Program-made: the position numbers and the translations under genes
Shown here: piece by piece, positions 44,474 through 54,448 of the stretch
Numbering within the stretch: position 1 is the stretch's first letter
Layout: the number at the start of each line of letters is the position of its first letter
Origin: Peribacillus frigoritolerans
Lineage (GTDB): Bacteria; Bacillota; Bacilli; Bacillales; Bacillaceae
Assembly (NCBI RefSeq): GCF_004358755.1
Contig: NZ_SMZY01000001.1
Location: 868,001-932,000 of the forward strand
Direction: 5' to 3'
Length of the DNA: 64,000 bases
The notes under the pieces: generated by a model
Seen by the model: the letters and a program-made list of their open reading frames with translations, nothing else
Told to the model about the DNA's origin: nothing
Databases searched by the model: none

Positions 44474-44771
44474 AGAAATCTTTAAAGCATTGTCTAATGA
44501 AAAACGTTTGCAGATTTTGAAGTGGTTAAAAGAGCCTGAAAACTATTTTACCCTCCCTGTTTCTGAAGGGGTTAGCTTTGAGAAAGAGGGTGTATGCGTA
44601 TCACAGCTGCATCAGAAGTTAAATGTCACACAATCAACGGTTTCTCAATATCTTACTATGTTACATCGGGCTGGGCTACTCGAAGCAACGCGTAAGGGGA
44701 AGTGGACATACTATAAGCGTAATGAAGAAGTTATTAAGGAAATAAGCAATTACATTGCGAAAGAGATTTGA
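44463..44771 (+). CDS. ArsR-family winged-helix regulator
   Basis: A 102-residue ArsR-type regulator. It has IFKALSNEKRLQILKWLKEP at the N-terminus, the recognition helix NVTQSTVSQYLTMLHRAGLL (about residues 58-77) and the wing RKGKWTYYKRN. One cysteine (GVCVSQL) precedes the recognition helix; there is no CxC metal box, so a non-metal signal is more likely. No Shine-Dalgarno sequence precedes ATG 44463, and the promoter -10 lies only five bases before it, so the message may be leaderless. Confidence 0.85.
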   Translation: MDIIEIFKALSNEKRLQILKWLKEPENYFTLPVSEGVSFEKEGVCVSQLHQKLNVTQSTVSQYLTMLHRAGLLEATRKGKWTYYKRNEEVIKEISNYIAKEI

Positions 44772-44776
44772 GGATT

Positions 44777-44805
44777 AAAGTGAATTGCTTGAAGCAATTC
44801 ACTTT
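44777..44805 (+). terminator. Hairpin after the ArsR gene
   Basis: AAAGTGAATTGCTT pairs exactly with AAGCAATTCACTTT across a single base, followed by AATTAATT. The U tract is weak. Confidence 0.55.
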
Positions 44806-44862
44806 AATTAATTACTATATATCTAGATTTCAAAATATGTAAATATGTCAGGTCATATATAT

Positions 44863-45010
44863 TTTTTGTTAAAATAAATCGTTAATTCGCGATATATTAA
44901 TTTATTATATACGCTTCTATGAGTTCAGCTTTATTTAAGGAGCTGATTTAATAATTATAGTAAGGAAATTTAGACGAATTTAGAAATGGTGTCCATAAGA
45001 ATAAGGATGA
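44863..45010. repeat. Diverged duplicate of a regulatory region, copy 1
   Basis: This stretch before the first LLM gene resembles 48030-48170 over about 140 bases. Both share ATCGTTAATTCRCGAT (here 44878-44893), which is a palindrome ATCGNNAATTNNCGAT, and later blocks such as TTTAG...TTTA...TGGTRTCC. It is probably a promoter with an operator. Confidence 0.6.
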
Positions 45011-45100
45011 AGTATTCGCTTATGTTTCCTATTGATCCAATACAATCCGTTGTTTAATAAAATACTGAAATTCTAAGAGATGAATAGGGAGATAATTAAC

Positions 45101-46048
45101 ATGAACAAATTTGAAAAACATAATGGATATTCGAGAACATTTCAAGAAAATAAACTAACTTTAGGTTTGCTTTTTCCACTTGAAGCCTACCAAGGCAACA
45201 TTCCAGAAATGGATTTGGAACAACAAATAAAATTAGCAACTGTTGCTGAAAAAGCCAATTTTGCTTCTCTATTTGTACGAGATGTTCCATTAAATGATCC
45301 GTCATTCGGAGATGTAGGACAAATGTATGATCCGTGGGTATTCCTTAGCCATATAGCAGCGCATACAAAGAAAATTGCCTTAGGAACAGCAAGTGCGATA
45401 ACGTCATTTCAACATCCATTAAATCTTGCTAAGTCAGCAGCATCCTTGGACAAAATCTCAGGGGAAAGACTTTTATTTGGTCTTGCAACGGGAGATCGTC
45501 CGATTGAATTTAAAGCTTATGGCGTTGACCGAGAAAAAAGAACTGAATTATATCAAGAAGCTTTTTATGTGATGAAGGAAGTTTGGGCAAAATCATTCCC
45601 AACGATTAATTCTAGTAGAGTAAGTCTGACTGGAGGAACAGATCTTCTGCCAAAACCAGTTTTAGGTGATATCCCAGTATTTGTAACAGGGTTTTCTGGG
45701 CAATCGATGGAATGGATTGCGGAAAATAGTGATGGAATACTTGGTTATCCACGTAATCCAGTTCAACAAGAGAGACTCATTAGAGATTATCGTTCATTAA
45801 CAGATGGATTTAAACCATTTGCCCAATCGCTATATATTGATTTAACTGAGAATCCGAATGAAGGGCCAACATCTATTCACTTAGGGTTCAGAAGTGGCCA
45901 TAAATTCTTAATCGAATTTCTATACGCATTACAAGAAGCGGGAGTTAACCATGTGTTTATAAATAACAAATATAGTCGTCGTCCTGCGGAAGAGGTAATA
46001 CAAGAATTAGCAGAAGAAGTAGTCCCTCTATTTCCAGCATTAACGTAA
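45101..46048 (+). CDS. LLM-class flavin-dependent oxidoreductase (first)
   Basis: A 315-residue luciferase-like monooxygenase-fold enzyme that uses reduced FMN (or F420 in other lineages). It has TLGLLFPLEAYQ near the N-terminus, the SLFVRDVPL strand and the LGTASAITSFQHPLNLAKSA block, with SGERLLFGLATGDRP as the typical phosphate-binding region. ATG 45101 is chosen for AGGGAGA upstream rather than the in-frame ATG 45080. It lies behind the duplicated regulatory region and next to the ArsR gene, which may control it. Confidence 0.88.
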   Translation: MNKFEKHNGYSRTFQENKLTLGLLFPLEAYQGNIPEMDLEQQIKLATVAEKANFASLFVRDVPLNDPSFGDVGQMYDPWVFLSHIAAHTKKIALGTASAITSFQHPLNLAKSAASLDKISGERLLFGLATGDRPIEFKAYGVDREKRTELYQEAFYVMKEVWAKSFPTINSSRVSLTGGTDLLPKPVLGDIPVFVTGFSGQSMEWIAENSDGILGYPRNPVQQERLIRDYRSLTDGFKPFAQSLYIDLTENPNEGPTSIHLGFRSGHKFLIEFLYALQEAGVNHVFINNKYSRRPAEEVIQELAEEVVPLFPALT

Positions 46049-46629
46049 TCGAGCGCCTATTTATATGTTCTATAAGGGAAAGTAACTTTCAGCAATCGCA
46101 ATAAAAGAGTAGGAGATCCGTTACTTATGGATAAACAAATTGATTAAGAAACATTAATGAGTTAAAGATGCTCAAATGACACCTTCATGGACAAATTAAC
46201 AACCATGGCGTGTTTATATTGCGACTGGTGAGACGCTTAAACAAATTCAAAAAGCTCATTTGGCATTTGAGCAGCAAGGAATTCGAGGGAATGCAGATTT
46301 TTCAACGATGCATAGTGAGGATTGGGATATAAAATCAAGACGAAATATGGACATTTGGGTAAGAAATTCAACAATTTCTTGGCATGAATAATCGAACTGA
46401 ATTTCCAATTTCTCAAAGTCAATTATTTAATGCACCAACTTTAGTTAATTAAACAATCTCAAAAAATCCTCTTATTGCTCAATTTTTAATTTGGGAGCTC
46501 TCTCACAAACTTTAATGCTTAGTGCTTAAGGGAGAGGTAAAGGCTCAATGCCTGCTTATGAAATTGTCAAATATCCGGAATTGGATCGATGACGGAATGT
46601 GTTATCTATTAGAAAGGGACGATGATGAA
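46049..46629. other. Degenerate region between the LLM and DUF3219 genes
   Basis: Fragments of coding-like sequence occur without starts. A frame at about 46200-46391 reads RVYIATGETLKQIQKAHLAF and onward. Another at about 46382-46452 reads GMNNRTEFPISQSQLFNAPT. They may come from one gene interrupted by stops and frameshifts. I cannot name the family. Confidence 0.4.
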
Positions 46630-46911
46630 ATGGTTACAGAAATCCAACTAAATGATACTAAAATTAAACTCACACAATATGATGAAAAAAAGATAGAAGG
46701 TAAAACTCAGATATCGTTAACTTTTTATGTTACAAGTGACGACTACCATGACATAGCAACGTTATTTTACAAAGGAACATTTGATGTAATCGTACCCGAG
46801 AGACATCTTGAGTTCCGCGGAACGATTCAAGAATATTCAACATCAATTACGAATCTTTACGAAAAAGGGCAAATTGGTGAATATAAACTGACTTTGAAAG
46901 AAGCGGAGTAA
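46630..46911 (+). CDS. DUF3219 (YkvR-like) protein
   Basis: A 93-residue protein similar to B. subtilis YkvR: EIQLNDTKIKLTQYDEKK, then ISLTFYVTSDDYHDIATLFY, VPERHLEFRG and YSTSITNLYEKG. It appears all-beta and cytoplasmic, and its function is unknown. ATG 46630 starts the conserved region and has GAAAGGGA upstream; the open frame extends back to 46522 but that part does not belong. The following LLM gene begins 21 bases later. Confidence 0.82.
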   Translation: MVTEIQLNDTKIKLTQYDEKKIEGKTQISLTFYVTSDDYHDIATLFYKGTFDVIVPERHLEFRGTIQEYSTSITNLYEKGQIGEYKLTLKEAE

Positions 46912-46932
46912 TAGAAAGGGGATTTTCTTCTT

Positions 46933-47913
46933 ATGAAATTAAGCATTTTAGATCAGTCTCCCATTTCAACTAATCAAACGGCAAATGAAGCATTACAGGA
47001 ATCAATGAATCTCGCACGCATAGGGGAGACATTAGGATATTCACGTTATTGGATTGCTGAACATCATGCAATGCCAGGGCTTGCATGCTCCGCGCCCGAG
47101 GTAATGTTAGGGTATATTGGGGCAAATACAAAAAATATACGAATTGGCTCTGGAGCAGTTTTATTGCCATACTATAAGCCGTATAAAGTAGCAGAAACCT
47201 ATCACATGTTATCCACTCTATTTCCTAATCGAATTGATGTAGGGATTGGAAGGGCACCGGGTGGTCCTGCTGAAGCAACAAATGCATTATCGGATAACTA
47301 TTTGCAACATGTCTATAAAATGCCTGATTTAGTAAATGAATTAATTAAATACGTAGATAATGAAGGGACCGTATTAGAGGCTTCTCCGTTACCGCAAATT
47401 AGTCCTGATCTATGGATGTTAGGCACAAGTAGAAAAAGTGGAAATTTTGCGGCGGAAAACGGTTTAGCCTATAGTTTCGGGCAATTTATGAGTGATGAAA
47501 ACGGAGCAGAAATCGTCCAACAATATCGTCAGTCATTTCAACCAAGAAAAAAAGGGCAAAAACCATACGTCATTATGGCTTTATCAGTAATATGTGCAGA
47601 AACTACTCAAAAAGCAGAAGAAATTGCTTTAAGTTCAATTGTTTGGGAACTACAAAATGAGAGTTTGGAAGGAAAAAAAGGAGTTCCTTCTGTTGATGAG
47701 GCAAAAAATATTCTATTAAATCTACGTAATCAAAAGTCTGTTGAAAGAATAAAAAAGAAAATGATTATAGGTACACCTAATGAAGTGAAAAGTAAAATAT
47801 TAGAAATTCAATCTCGTGTATTAGCAGATGAAATCATGATTGTAACTATCACTTATTCATCAAAGGATAAGCATCAATCATATCGATTAATCGCAGAACA
47901 ATTTATTAAATGA
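46933..47913 (+). CDS. LLM-class flavin-dependent oxidoreductase (second)
   Basis: A 326-residue luciferase-like enzyme of the LuxA-related MsnO8/YceB-like type. It begins MKLSILDQSPIS and has RYWIAEHHAMPGLACSAPEV (the conserved AEHH block), GSGAVLLPYYKPYKVAE and RIDVGIGRAPGG. ATG 46933 follows GAAAGGGGA. It is probably co-transcribed with the DUF3219 gene. Substrate unknown. Confidence 0.9.
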   Translation: MKLSILDQSPISTNQTANEALQESMNLARIGETLGYSRYWIAEHHAMPGLACSAPEVMLGYIGANTKNIRIGSGAVLLPYYKPYKVAETYHMLSTLFPNRIDVGIGRAPGGPAEATNALSDNYLQHVYKMPDLVNELIKYVDNEGTVLEASPLPQISPDLWMLGTSRKSGNFAAENGLAYSFGQFMSDENGAEIVQQYRQSFQPRKKGQKPYVIMALSVICAETTQKAEEIALSSIVWELQNESLEGKKGVPSVDEAKNILLNLRNQKSVERIKKKMIIGTPNEVKSKILEIQSRVLADEIMIVTITYSSKDKHQSYRLIAEQFIK

Positions 47914-47943
47914 AAAAGTTAAGATTAAAAGGTGAAAATTGTC

Positions 47944-48027
47944 ATGAACAGACTACAAGGAAAAACAGCGATCGTCACTGGTGCCAGCACTGGAATAGGG
48001 GCTACTTTAGAATATATAAAGACTTAA
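47944..48027 (+). pseudogene. SDR N-terminal fragment
   Basis: ATG 47944, with AAAAGGTG upstream, gives MNRLQGKTAIVTGASTGIG, a typical short-chain dehydrogenase start with its cofactor loop. It then departs into unrelated residues and stops after 27 codons. The break coincides with the start of the duplicated regulatory region. Confidence 0.75.
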
Positions 48028-48029
48028 GG

Positions 48030-48170
48030 TGATCATTATATTTTTCATCAAAACATATCGTTAATTCACGATGTGTTATTTATTATGTGTGTTTCTATGA
48101 TTGCTTAAAAATTTTAGTAAAAGGTTTAGCTGTATTTAAAAGTGGTATCCAAGCAATAACTTAACTCAAT
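48030..48170. repeat. Diverged duplicate of a regulatory region, copy 2
   Basis: This is the partner of 44863-45010, with the palindrome at 48057-48072 (ATCGTTAATTCACGAT). It now lies upstream of mnmA instead of an LLM gene. The remaining bases to 48233 hold only the direct repeat AATAACTTAACTC. Confidence 0.6.
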
Positions 48171-48206
48171 AACTTAACTCATAAAATTAATTTATTAAAC
48201 AGATAG

Positions 48207-49349
<1,143 letters not shown>

Positions 49350-49354
49350 GAAGA

Positions 49355-49534
49355 AAAGAATATTTACCAGATTATATAGCTAGCAGTGAGTCAATCGCTA
49401 CAAATGTTTTTACAAACGCGGCACGGATTTGCAAGATAATGAGCTGTTTGCGCAACCATAGATTTGTTAATATAAAAGAAGGTATTGGTTATATTCACGA
49501 CAGTAAAGGACAGTCAAAAAGAATTTTTATATGA
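49355..49534 (+). pseudogene. Rrf2 regulator remnant
   Basis: A frame without a start reads EYLPDYIASSESIATNVFTN and continues ARICKIMSCLRNHRFVNIKEGIG, which follows the recognition helix and wing pattern of Rrf2 regulators. Both ends are missing. Confidence 0.5.
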
Positions 49535-49556
49535 ATTTTATTTGCGGTCTACAACA

Positions 49557-49667
49557 ATGGATTACATCGTTTTTTTCGAAGCAGATGGATCTGAGCATTT
49601 ACAAACGATAAACAAGAAAAACATTGATATTTATAAAATATTCGAAATGAATAGGATCCCCATATAA
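49557..49667 (+). CDS. Very small hypothetical protein (doubtful)
   Basis: ATG 49557 opens a 36-residue frame, MDYIVFFEADGSEHLQTINK and onward. There is no convincing ribosome binding site and no recognised family. It may be part of a longer gene that has decayed. Confidence 0.2.
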   Translation: MDYIVFFEADGSEHLQTINKKNIDIYKIFEMNRIPI

Positions 49668-49722
49668 CCATAGGTCACGATGGTCAATGGCTATGAATAT
49701 AATTAATATATGTTCAATTTTT

Positions 49723-49895
49723 AGATGGCGTTAACTTAAGAAGAATTAACGCTCCTTTCATCGATAGTCCAAATATCTAGTGCTATATAGATTGGCTAGC
49801 AACAGATCGTGAAGGCAATGATAGTTGAAATTAATGGATTTTATCATCAAATACTGATAACAGGTAGAAAATGTTCGAAACAAGAGTTAAAGCAG
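49723..49895 (+). repeat. Tandem direct repeat, copy 1
   Basis: About 170 bases are repeated at 50088-50260 with modest divergence, giving a period of about 365 bases. Each copy begins with a hairpin GCGTTAA...TTAACGC plus T tract (terminator-like), continues through AAATATCTAGTGCTATATA, and ends inside the start of the small gene at 49818. Confidence 0.75.
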
Positions 49896-50054
49896 ATGTA
49901 TTTAAGTGCAAAACAACTGGCTGCTGATGACCGTGATCTGCCTAGCATCTTTTGCAGAGTAAATAAATTTGACATTATCTCTTTTGAGGAAGATATACAA
50001 GGGGATTTTTTAATTGATACCGATACGGACAGAATATATACTCCATCATATTAA
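49818..50054 (+). CDS. Small hypothetical protein
   Basis: A 78-residue protein, MIVEINGFYHQILITGRKCS and onward, ending TDRIYTPSY. No signal peptide, membrane helix or known motif is visible. An in-frame GTG lies at 49809. The beginning of this gene is repeated at about 50180-50260, where a stop follows after about 20 codons, so this is the complete copy. Its ribosome binding site is weak (GTGAAGG). Confidence 0.45.
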   Translation: MIVEINGFYHQILITGRKCSKQELKQMYLSAKQLAADDRDLPSIFCRVNKFDIISFEEDIQGDFLIDTDTDRIYTPSY

Positions 50055-50087
50055 GCAAAATCTAACAAACACCTTATTCACAATCGG

Positions 50088-50260
50088 GGGCGTTAACCTA
50101 ACAAGGATTAACGCTCTTTTTTATCGAATAGTTCAAATATCTAGTGCTATATAAATTGACTAGCAACTGATTGTGAATACAATGATAGATGAAATTAATG
50201 GGGTTTTATCATCAAATACTGATTACGGAAGGAAATGTTCGAAACAAGAGTTAAAGCATT
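50088..50260 (+). repeat. Tandem direct repeat, copy 2
   Basis: Second copy of 49723-49895. The hairpin GGCGTTAA/TTAACGC with CTTTTTT (50089-50120) probably terminates transcription of the gene at 49818. The gene portion is truncated by TAG shortly after the matching region. Confidence 0.75.
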
Positions 50261-50304
50261 AGAAAAAGAGTCGGCAAAGCGACCCTCTCTAAGAGTCTCC
50301 GTGT

Positions 50305-50900
50305 TTAACTTAATAAATATTTATTCAATGCTTGTTGTAAAGTTCCCAATGTTTGTGCTTTTTCATTTAATCTCATTCCCACGCTTATCATATTTTTAAC
50401 CACTTCAGCTCTTAACCCGGTTATCACAGTTTCACATCCCATTAATGAAGTGCCGTCAATAATCCTCATTAAATGATCCATTACTTCCGGCTCCATTTTC
50501 ATAATTCCAGATAAGTCCATAATCAATGTTTGAATCCGTGTTTTTCCAATCTCTATTAAAACTTTTTCCTCGATCAACCGCACCAATTAAAGGCAAAATA
50601 CTAATAGTGGGTGTTATTGGTATTATAGACAACGTAAGATTTTCAACTAATTCTTTTTAGCCATTTTAGCCAATATCAATGAATCTTTGTATTGAGAGTA
50701 TGTGATAAAAAAACCATTTAAAAAACTGTCTACTTGAGTATTTACTTGTTTTTCTACCGAAAAAAATTCTTCAGTTAAAACCTTGTTCGTTACCTCGTTA
50801 TATTCTTGTAGGAACTTCCACAAGGTTCTTCGAATGGCTTGCACCCACTCTAATTTGAAAGAATTTGTTTACAAGAAGCTGAAATGGATTTTGGACATTC
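50305..50900 (-). pseudogene. RsbR-like STAS protein, frameshifted
   Basis: Read leftward, a helical N-terminal domain (LEWVQAIRRTLWKFLQEYNE... to LAKMAKK) is followed in another frame by ELVENLTLSIIPITPTISIL and LIGAVDRG. A third frame then gives a STAS domain (VLIEIGKTRIQTLIMDLSGI ... LNKYLLS). The frames change near 50655, in an A run, and near 50575. The N-terminus is also cut by a stop near 50880. The parent would be an RsbR-type stressosome paralogue; here it cannot be made as one protein. Confidence 0.75.
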
Positions 50901-51102
50901 ATAGGGACTGCAATTCTCATATTCAGCCTAAAGATAATGATATATATTTTTCGCTTAAATTTATTTACAGGATTACCTCCTAACAGTCAATTGTCTTAGC
51001 AGTTATTTACAGTTACTATAAGGTAAGGCCTTGTCTCAAAAAAAAAGCGAATATCATGGTTATAGAATAATATTTAAAAAAATTTATAAAGTGGGGTGCT
51101 TT

Positions 51103-51360
51103 ATGGATAACACAAAAAAATTCCTTTATTTATATGGAGGTTTTTTACTGATCTCTTGGGGTTTAATGTTTATTATCTATAATAAAAGCTATACAACTTA
51201 TGAGACCATTCAAGGTATGGGATTTATTTGTATTGTAACTACAATTTATTTTATTCTTGTTCATATTAATTACAAAATTAAATCAGGAAAGAAGATTGTA
51301 ATTGGGAGTCTGGTTACAGTTTTTATAATTAGTTGTATCTGTTTTTATGTTGTTATCTAA
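51103..51360 (+). CDS. Small membrane protein, function unknown
   Basis: An 85-residue protein with three predicted membrane helices (about residues 8-26, 36-54 and 65-84) and a short lysine-rich loop. ATG 51103 follows GTGGGGTG; the longer open frame from 51031 is not used. No family recognised. Confidence 0.5.
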   Translation: MDNTKKFLYLYGGFLLISWGLMFIIYNKSYTTYETIQGMGFICIVTTIYFILVHINYKIKSGKKIVIGSLVTVFIISCICFYVVI

Positions 51361-51559
51361 TTTAAAAAAGTTTGAAAAAATTTTGATAACATTTAATTAA
51401 GAATTTCCGAAATTGAGGATGTTTCCAAAAGGTTACATAACTTTTGTGATACTTATTTATTTTCAGAATTTTATAACTTCCAGAAAAGAAATTCTCTATA
51501 AATTCAAGTAATTGTATGTTATCTTTATAAAGGTGAATTTTATCAGGAGGTTTACCTTA

Positions 51560-52666
51560 ATGTTTGAAATGACAATTTTCTTTTTATTTACTATTGGTTT
51601 TGTAATTTATTTTTTATATAGGGTTAACAAGAGATTTTCTTCCGATTACGAAGAGCTTGAACTGAAGCGGATTATTCCTTTTTTAGAAGAAAAAGGCGGA
51701 AACCATCTGTCACACCTCATCTTGCTGCAGGATAAAGATGTGTACTGGGCGCAGGATGGAAGAGTTTTAATTGCATATAAAAAAATTGGAAATAAATTAG
51801 TTGTTCTCGGTGACCCGATTGGCGAAGAATCGTCTATTCAAGCGGCCATTAGAGAATTTAATAAGTATAGTAGAAGCATAGGACTTACACCTGTTTTTTA
51901 TCAAATTAGCCCTCGATTCATGCACCATTACCATGACACAGGATATCGGTTCCTCAAATTAGGGGAAGTTGCGATTGTCAACCTCGATAAATTTTCCCTT
52001 GAGGGAAAACAGGGGGCAAAGCTGCGGACGAGGCTTAATAAATTCACCCGTAATTCTTACACCTTTAAGGTTATGAATCCTCCTTATTCCAATGATTTGC
52101 TGTCGGAGCTTAAAGTGATTTCGGATTCATGGCTAGGGGACCAAAAGGAAAAGGGATTTTCAGTCGTATCTTTCAGTGAGGAGTATGTTTCTTATTTTCC
52201 AATTGCATTGTTATCGGACCCAGAGGGAAATATCGTAGCCTTTGCGACACTGGCAAACGATTATAAAAAGAATATGACCATTGATTTAATGAGGAAGTCT
52301 TCCGATAGCCCTCATGGAACGATGGATGTTTTATTTATTCACATTTTTAAATGGGCGAAAGAAAGAGGCTATCAGCACTGCAGTTTAGGGATGGCGCCTC
52401 TTGCACATGTCGGGGATAGTCCATTTTCTTTTAAAAAAGAAAAGTTGGCACGAGTAGCCTTTCTTCACGGAAATTCATTTTATAAATTTAAAGGGCTGAA
52501 AGAATTTAAAAGTAAATTTGCCTGCACGTGGGAACCGAAGTATTTAGCCTACAAAAAATCCTTCCTGCCAAATGTCATCATTCAATTACTTTTATTAATC
52601 AACAGCCAGCCACATCAAAAGTATGTAATAGATAAGATTAAGTATTTGTTTAAAAAAGCGGGATAA
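51560..52666 (+). CDS. Stand-alone MprF C-terminal-like (DUF2156) protein
   Basis: A 368-residue protein. It has one N-terminal membrane helix (about residues 3-19) followed by the double GNAT-like domain found at the C-terminus of phosphatidylglycerol lysyltransferase MprF. LGDPIGEESSIQAAIREF, LNKFTRNSYTFKVMNPPYS, SWLGDQKEKGFSVV and HCSLGMAPLAHVGDS are typical blocks. Full MprF is about 850 residues with a large flippase domain, which is absent here. It probably transfers an aminoacyl group from tRNA to a lipid or other acceptor. ATG 51560 follows CAGGAGG. Confidence 0.82.
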   Translation: MFEMTIFFLFTIGFVIYFLYRVNKRFSSDYEELELKRIIPFLEEKGGNHLSHLILLQDKDVYWAQDGRVLIAYKKIGNKLVVLGDPIGEESSIQAAIREFNKYSRSIGLTPVFYQISPRFMHHYHDTGYRFLKLGEVAIVNLDKFSLEGKQGAKLRTRLNKFTRNSYTFKVMNPPYSNDLLSELKVISDSWLGDQKEKGFSVVSFSEEYVSYFPIALLSDPEGNIVAFATLANDYKKNMTIDLMRKSSDSPHGTMDVLFIHIFKWAKERGYQHCSLGMAPLAHVGDSPFSFKKEKLARVAFLHGNSFYKFKGLKEFKSKFACTWEPKYLAYKKSFLPNVIIQLLLLINSQPHQKYVIDKIKYLFKKAG

Positions 52667-53288
52667 ATAAAGCATGATCGATTACTTAATTGATTTGAAT
52701 TAAGGATCTTCAACAAACGTGCGCGATAATTGAAGAACTGAGGGAACTCCATATCAAGGTGGAGTTCCTTTTCTAATGTGTTGTAATACACTGGGTAATG
52801 GCGTTAAAAATATCACCTCAATTAGCAGGACTTTGTTGAACAGCAAAGTCCTGCTAATTCCTATGCGATTTGATCTGTTCAATATGCACAGGGATTACTA
52901 GTAAACCCTTATAAATCAACAAAGAAGCATACCAATTCCTTTGCGGATTGTATGCTATTGAAATGTTATTTAGGGTTTACCTATCAGCCGAACCAGTTAG
53001 TCTTTTTGTCACTGCTCTTTTTCCCCTTAATCTGAATGATCTAAATAGATATGGAATCTATTAATTTACAATTAACTAAGTATTAAACAAAGATAGAAAG
53101 CGCTGTATTTAAACCTATTTTAAATAAAATTTAACCTTTGATAGAACCTGATTTTAACCTTCATTGCTTAAGATAAACATGAAAACGTATAAGGAGGGTG
53201 GATCATTAAACTATCAGAATAGTAAAGAAATCCTGCATTAAGTACGGAATTTTTATCAATAGACCTAATAAAGGAAGCAGTGAAAAAT
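52667..53288. other. Intergenic region rich in hairpins
   Basis: Three hairpins follow the MprF-like gene: GGAACTCCA/TGGAGTTCC at 52743-52768 with a T tract (a terminator), a perfect 16-bp stem AATTAGCAGGACTTTG at 52820-52859 with an eight-base loop and no T tract, and AGCATAC/GTATGCT at about 52926-52955. Near 53195 AAGGAGGGTGG is not followed by a usable start codon and may mark a lost gene. Confidence 0.55.
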
Positions 53289-54245
53289 ATGAAAATAAAA
53301 AAGATAACGAGAAATATTCTATTAATCATAGCAGCAGTTCTCTGTCTTTGGTTTATTTTCCATCATGTTATGACTATATTTGAGCAGAAAAAGTACCAAG
53401 CAGCAGGGGAATTGGTTGAAGTGGATGGCAAGAAGATGCATGTCTATACAAAGGGTGATGGAGAAAATACAATTGTCTTGTTAAGCGGCCTGGGAACGGC
53501 GGCACCAGTGCTGGATTTTGAACCTTTGATTAATGAGTTGGCTAAGCATAACAAAATTGTAGTTGCAGAGCCTTTTGGATATGGCTGGAGTGATTTGACA
53601 AATAAGAAGCGGACAGTGGAAAACATAGTGGAAGAATTAAGAACAGCTTTAAAGAATGCTAATATTGAAGGGCCCTATATATTAATGCCCCACTCCGTTT
53701 CCGGAATCTATACGATGTATTACGCCAATAAATATCCAGAAGAAATTAAAGGTATTATAGGGATCGATTTAACTTTGCCGAAGGCTCTGGAGTATTTTAA
53801 TGAATCTCCTCCAAAATTGCCCAAGTATTTGAGCTTTATTGCCCGGACTGGGATAGCAAGACTGGCATTATCTATTATTCCTAATGATTTCCTCCCAATA
53901 GCACACGCAGGAACTTATTCTGAAGAGAATCTAAAGATGACCAAAACCATATCTGCTTGGAAAGGCTATAATCAAAATGTCGTGAATGAAGCAAATGAAT
54001 TAAAGAATAACATCAAAAAAACAAAAGATATTTCCTTTCCTCCCAATATTCCTGTCATGATCTTTACCCCTGATAAAAAGGAAGCAAATGGAGAAGGCCG
54101 ATCCAATAGAACATTTTATCAAACGCAGTTACGAAACGTTGCTGAAAATAAACTCGTTATCTTAGACGGGCACCACTATCTCCATTGGACGAGGTATAAG
54201 GATATTTCAGATCACGTGAAGGAATTCATTATTCATTTTGAATAA
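53289..54245 (+). CDS. Membrane-anchored alpha/beta hydrolase
   Basis: A 318-residue alpha/beta hydrolase. An N-terminal membrane helix (about residues 7-25) is probably an uncleaved anchor with the catalytic domain outside. The nucleophile elbow reads PHSVSGIYTMYY, the oxyanion region is LLSGLGTAAPV, and the catalytic histidine is likely in LDGHHYLHW near the end. The start may be ATG 53289 or GTG 53280; AAGGAAG suits either poorly. It stands alone. Substrate unknown. Confidence 0.8.
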   Translation: MKIKKITRNILLIIAAVLCLWFIFHHVMTIFEQKKYQAAGELVEVDGKKMHVYTKGDGENTIVLLSGLGTAAPVLDFEPLINELAKHNKIVVAEPFGYGWSDLTNKKRTVENIVEELRTALKNANIEGPYILMPHSVSGIYTMYYANKYPEEIKGIIGIDLTLPKALEYFNESPPKLPKYLSFIARTGIARLALSIIPNDFLPIAHAGTYSEENLKMTKTISAWKGYNQNVVNEANELKNNIKKTKDISFPPNIPVMIFTPDKKEANGEGRSNRTFYQTQLRNVAENKLVILDGHHYLHWTRYKDISDHVKEFIIHFE

Positions 54246-54448
54246 AGAAAGATTCTCGTTAATAAAATGAAGCATAATTGTTTCTTGAAAATCATGGCAG
54301 GATAACACTCCAACAAAATGATACAATTATGATAATTGATTTTTACAAAGGGTAATTAACGTATAGTTCTTTATACAATGAACATACCCCTTAATCTAAA
54401 CATTCCTTGATAGTTAATGAGAATTACCTTCAAGAAGGAGTTAAGCAT

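Noticed and set aside
44863-45010. Repeat before the LLM gene read as an insertion-sequence end
   Set aside because: Only one diverged partner is seen, with no transposase and no target duplication; a duplicated promoter fits better.
46200-46460. Coding-like fragments assigned to a named enzyme family
   Set aside because: Translations are short and in different frames and I could not match them to a family, so no function is given.
53190-53280. Gene start suggested by AAGGAGGGTGG near 53195
   Set aside because: The following codons are ATT AAA CTA TCA GAA TAG, with no usable start and an immediate stop.
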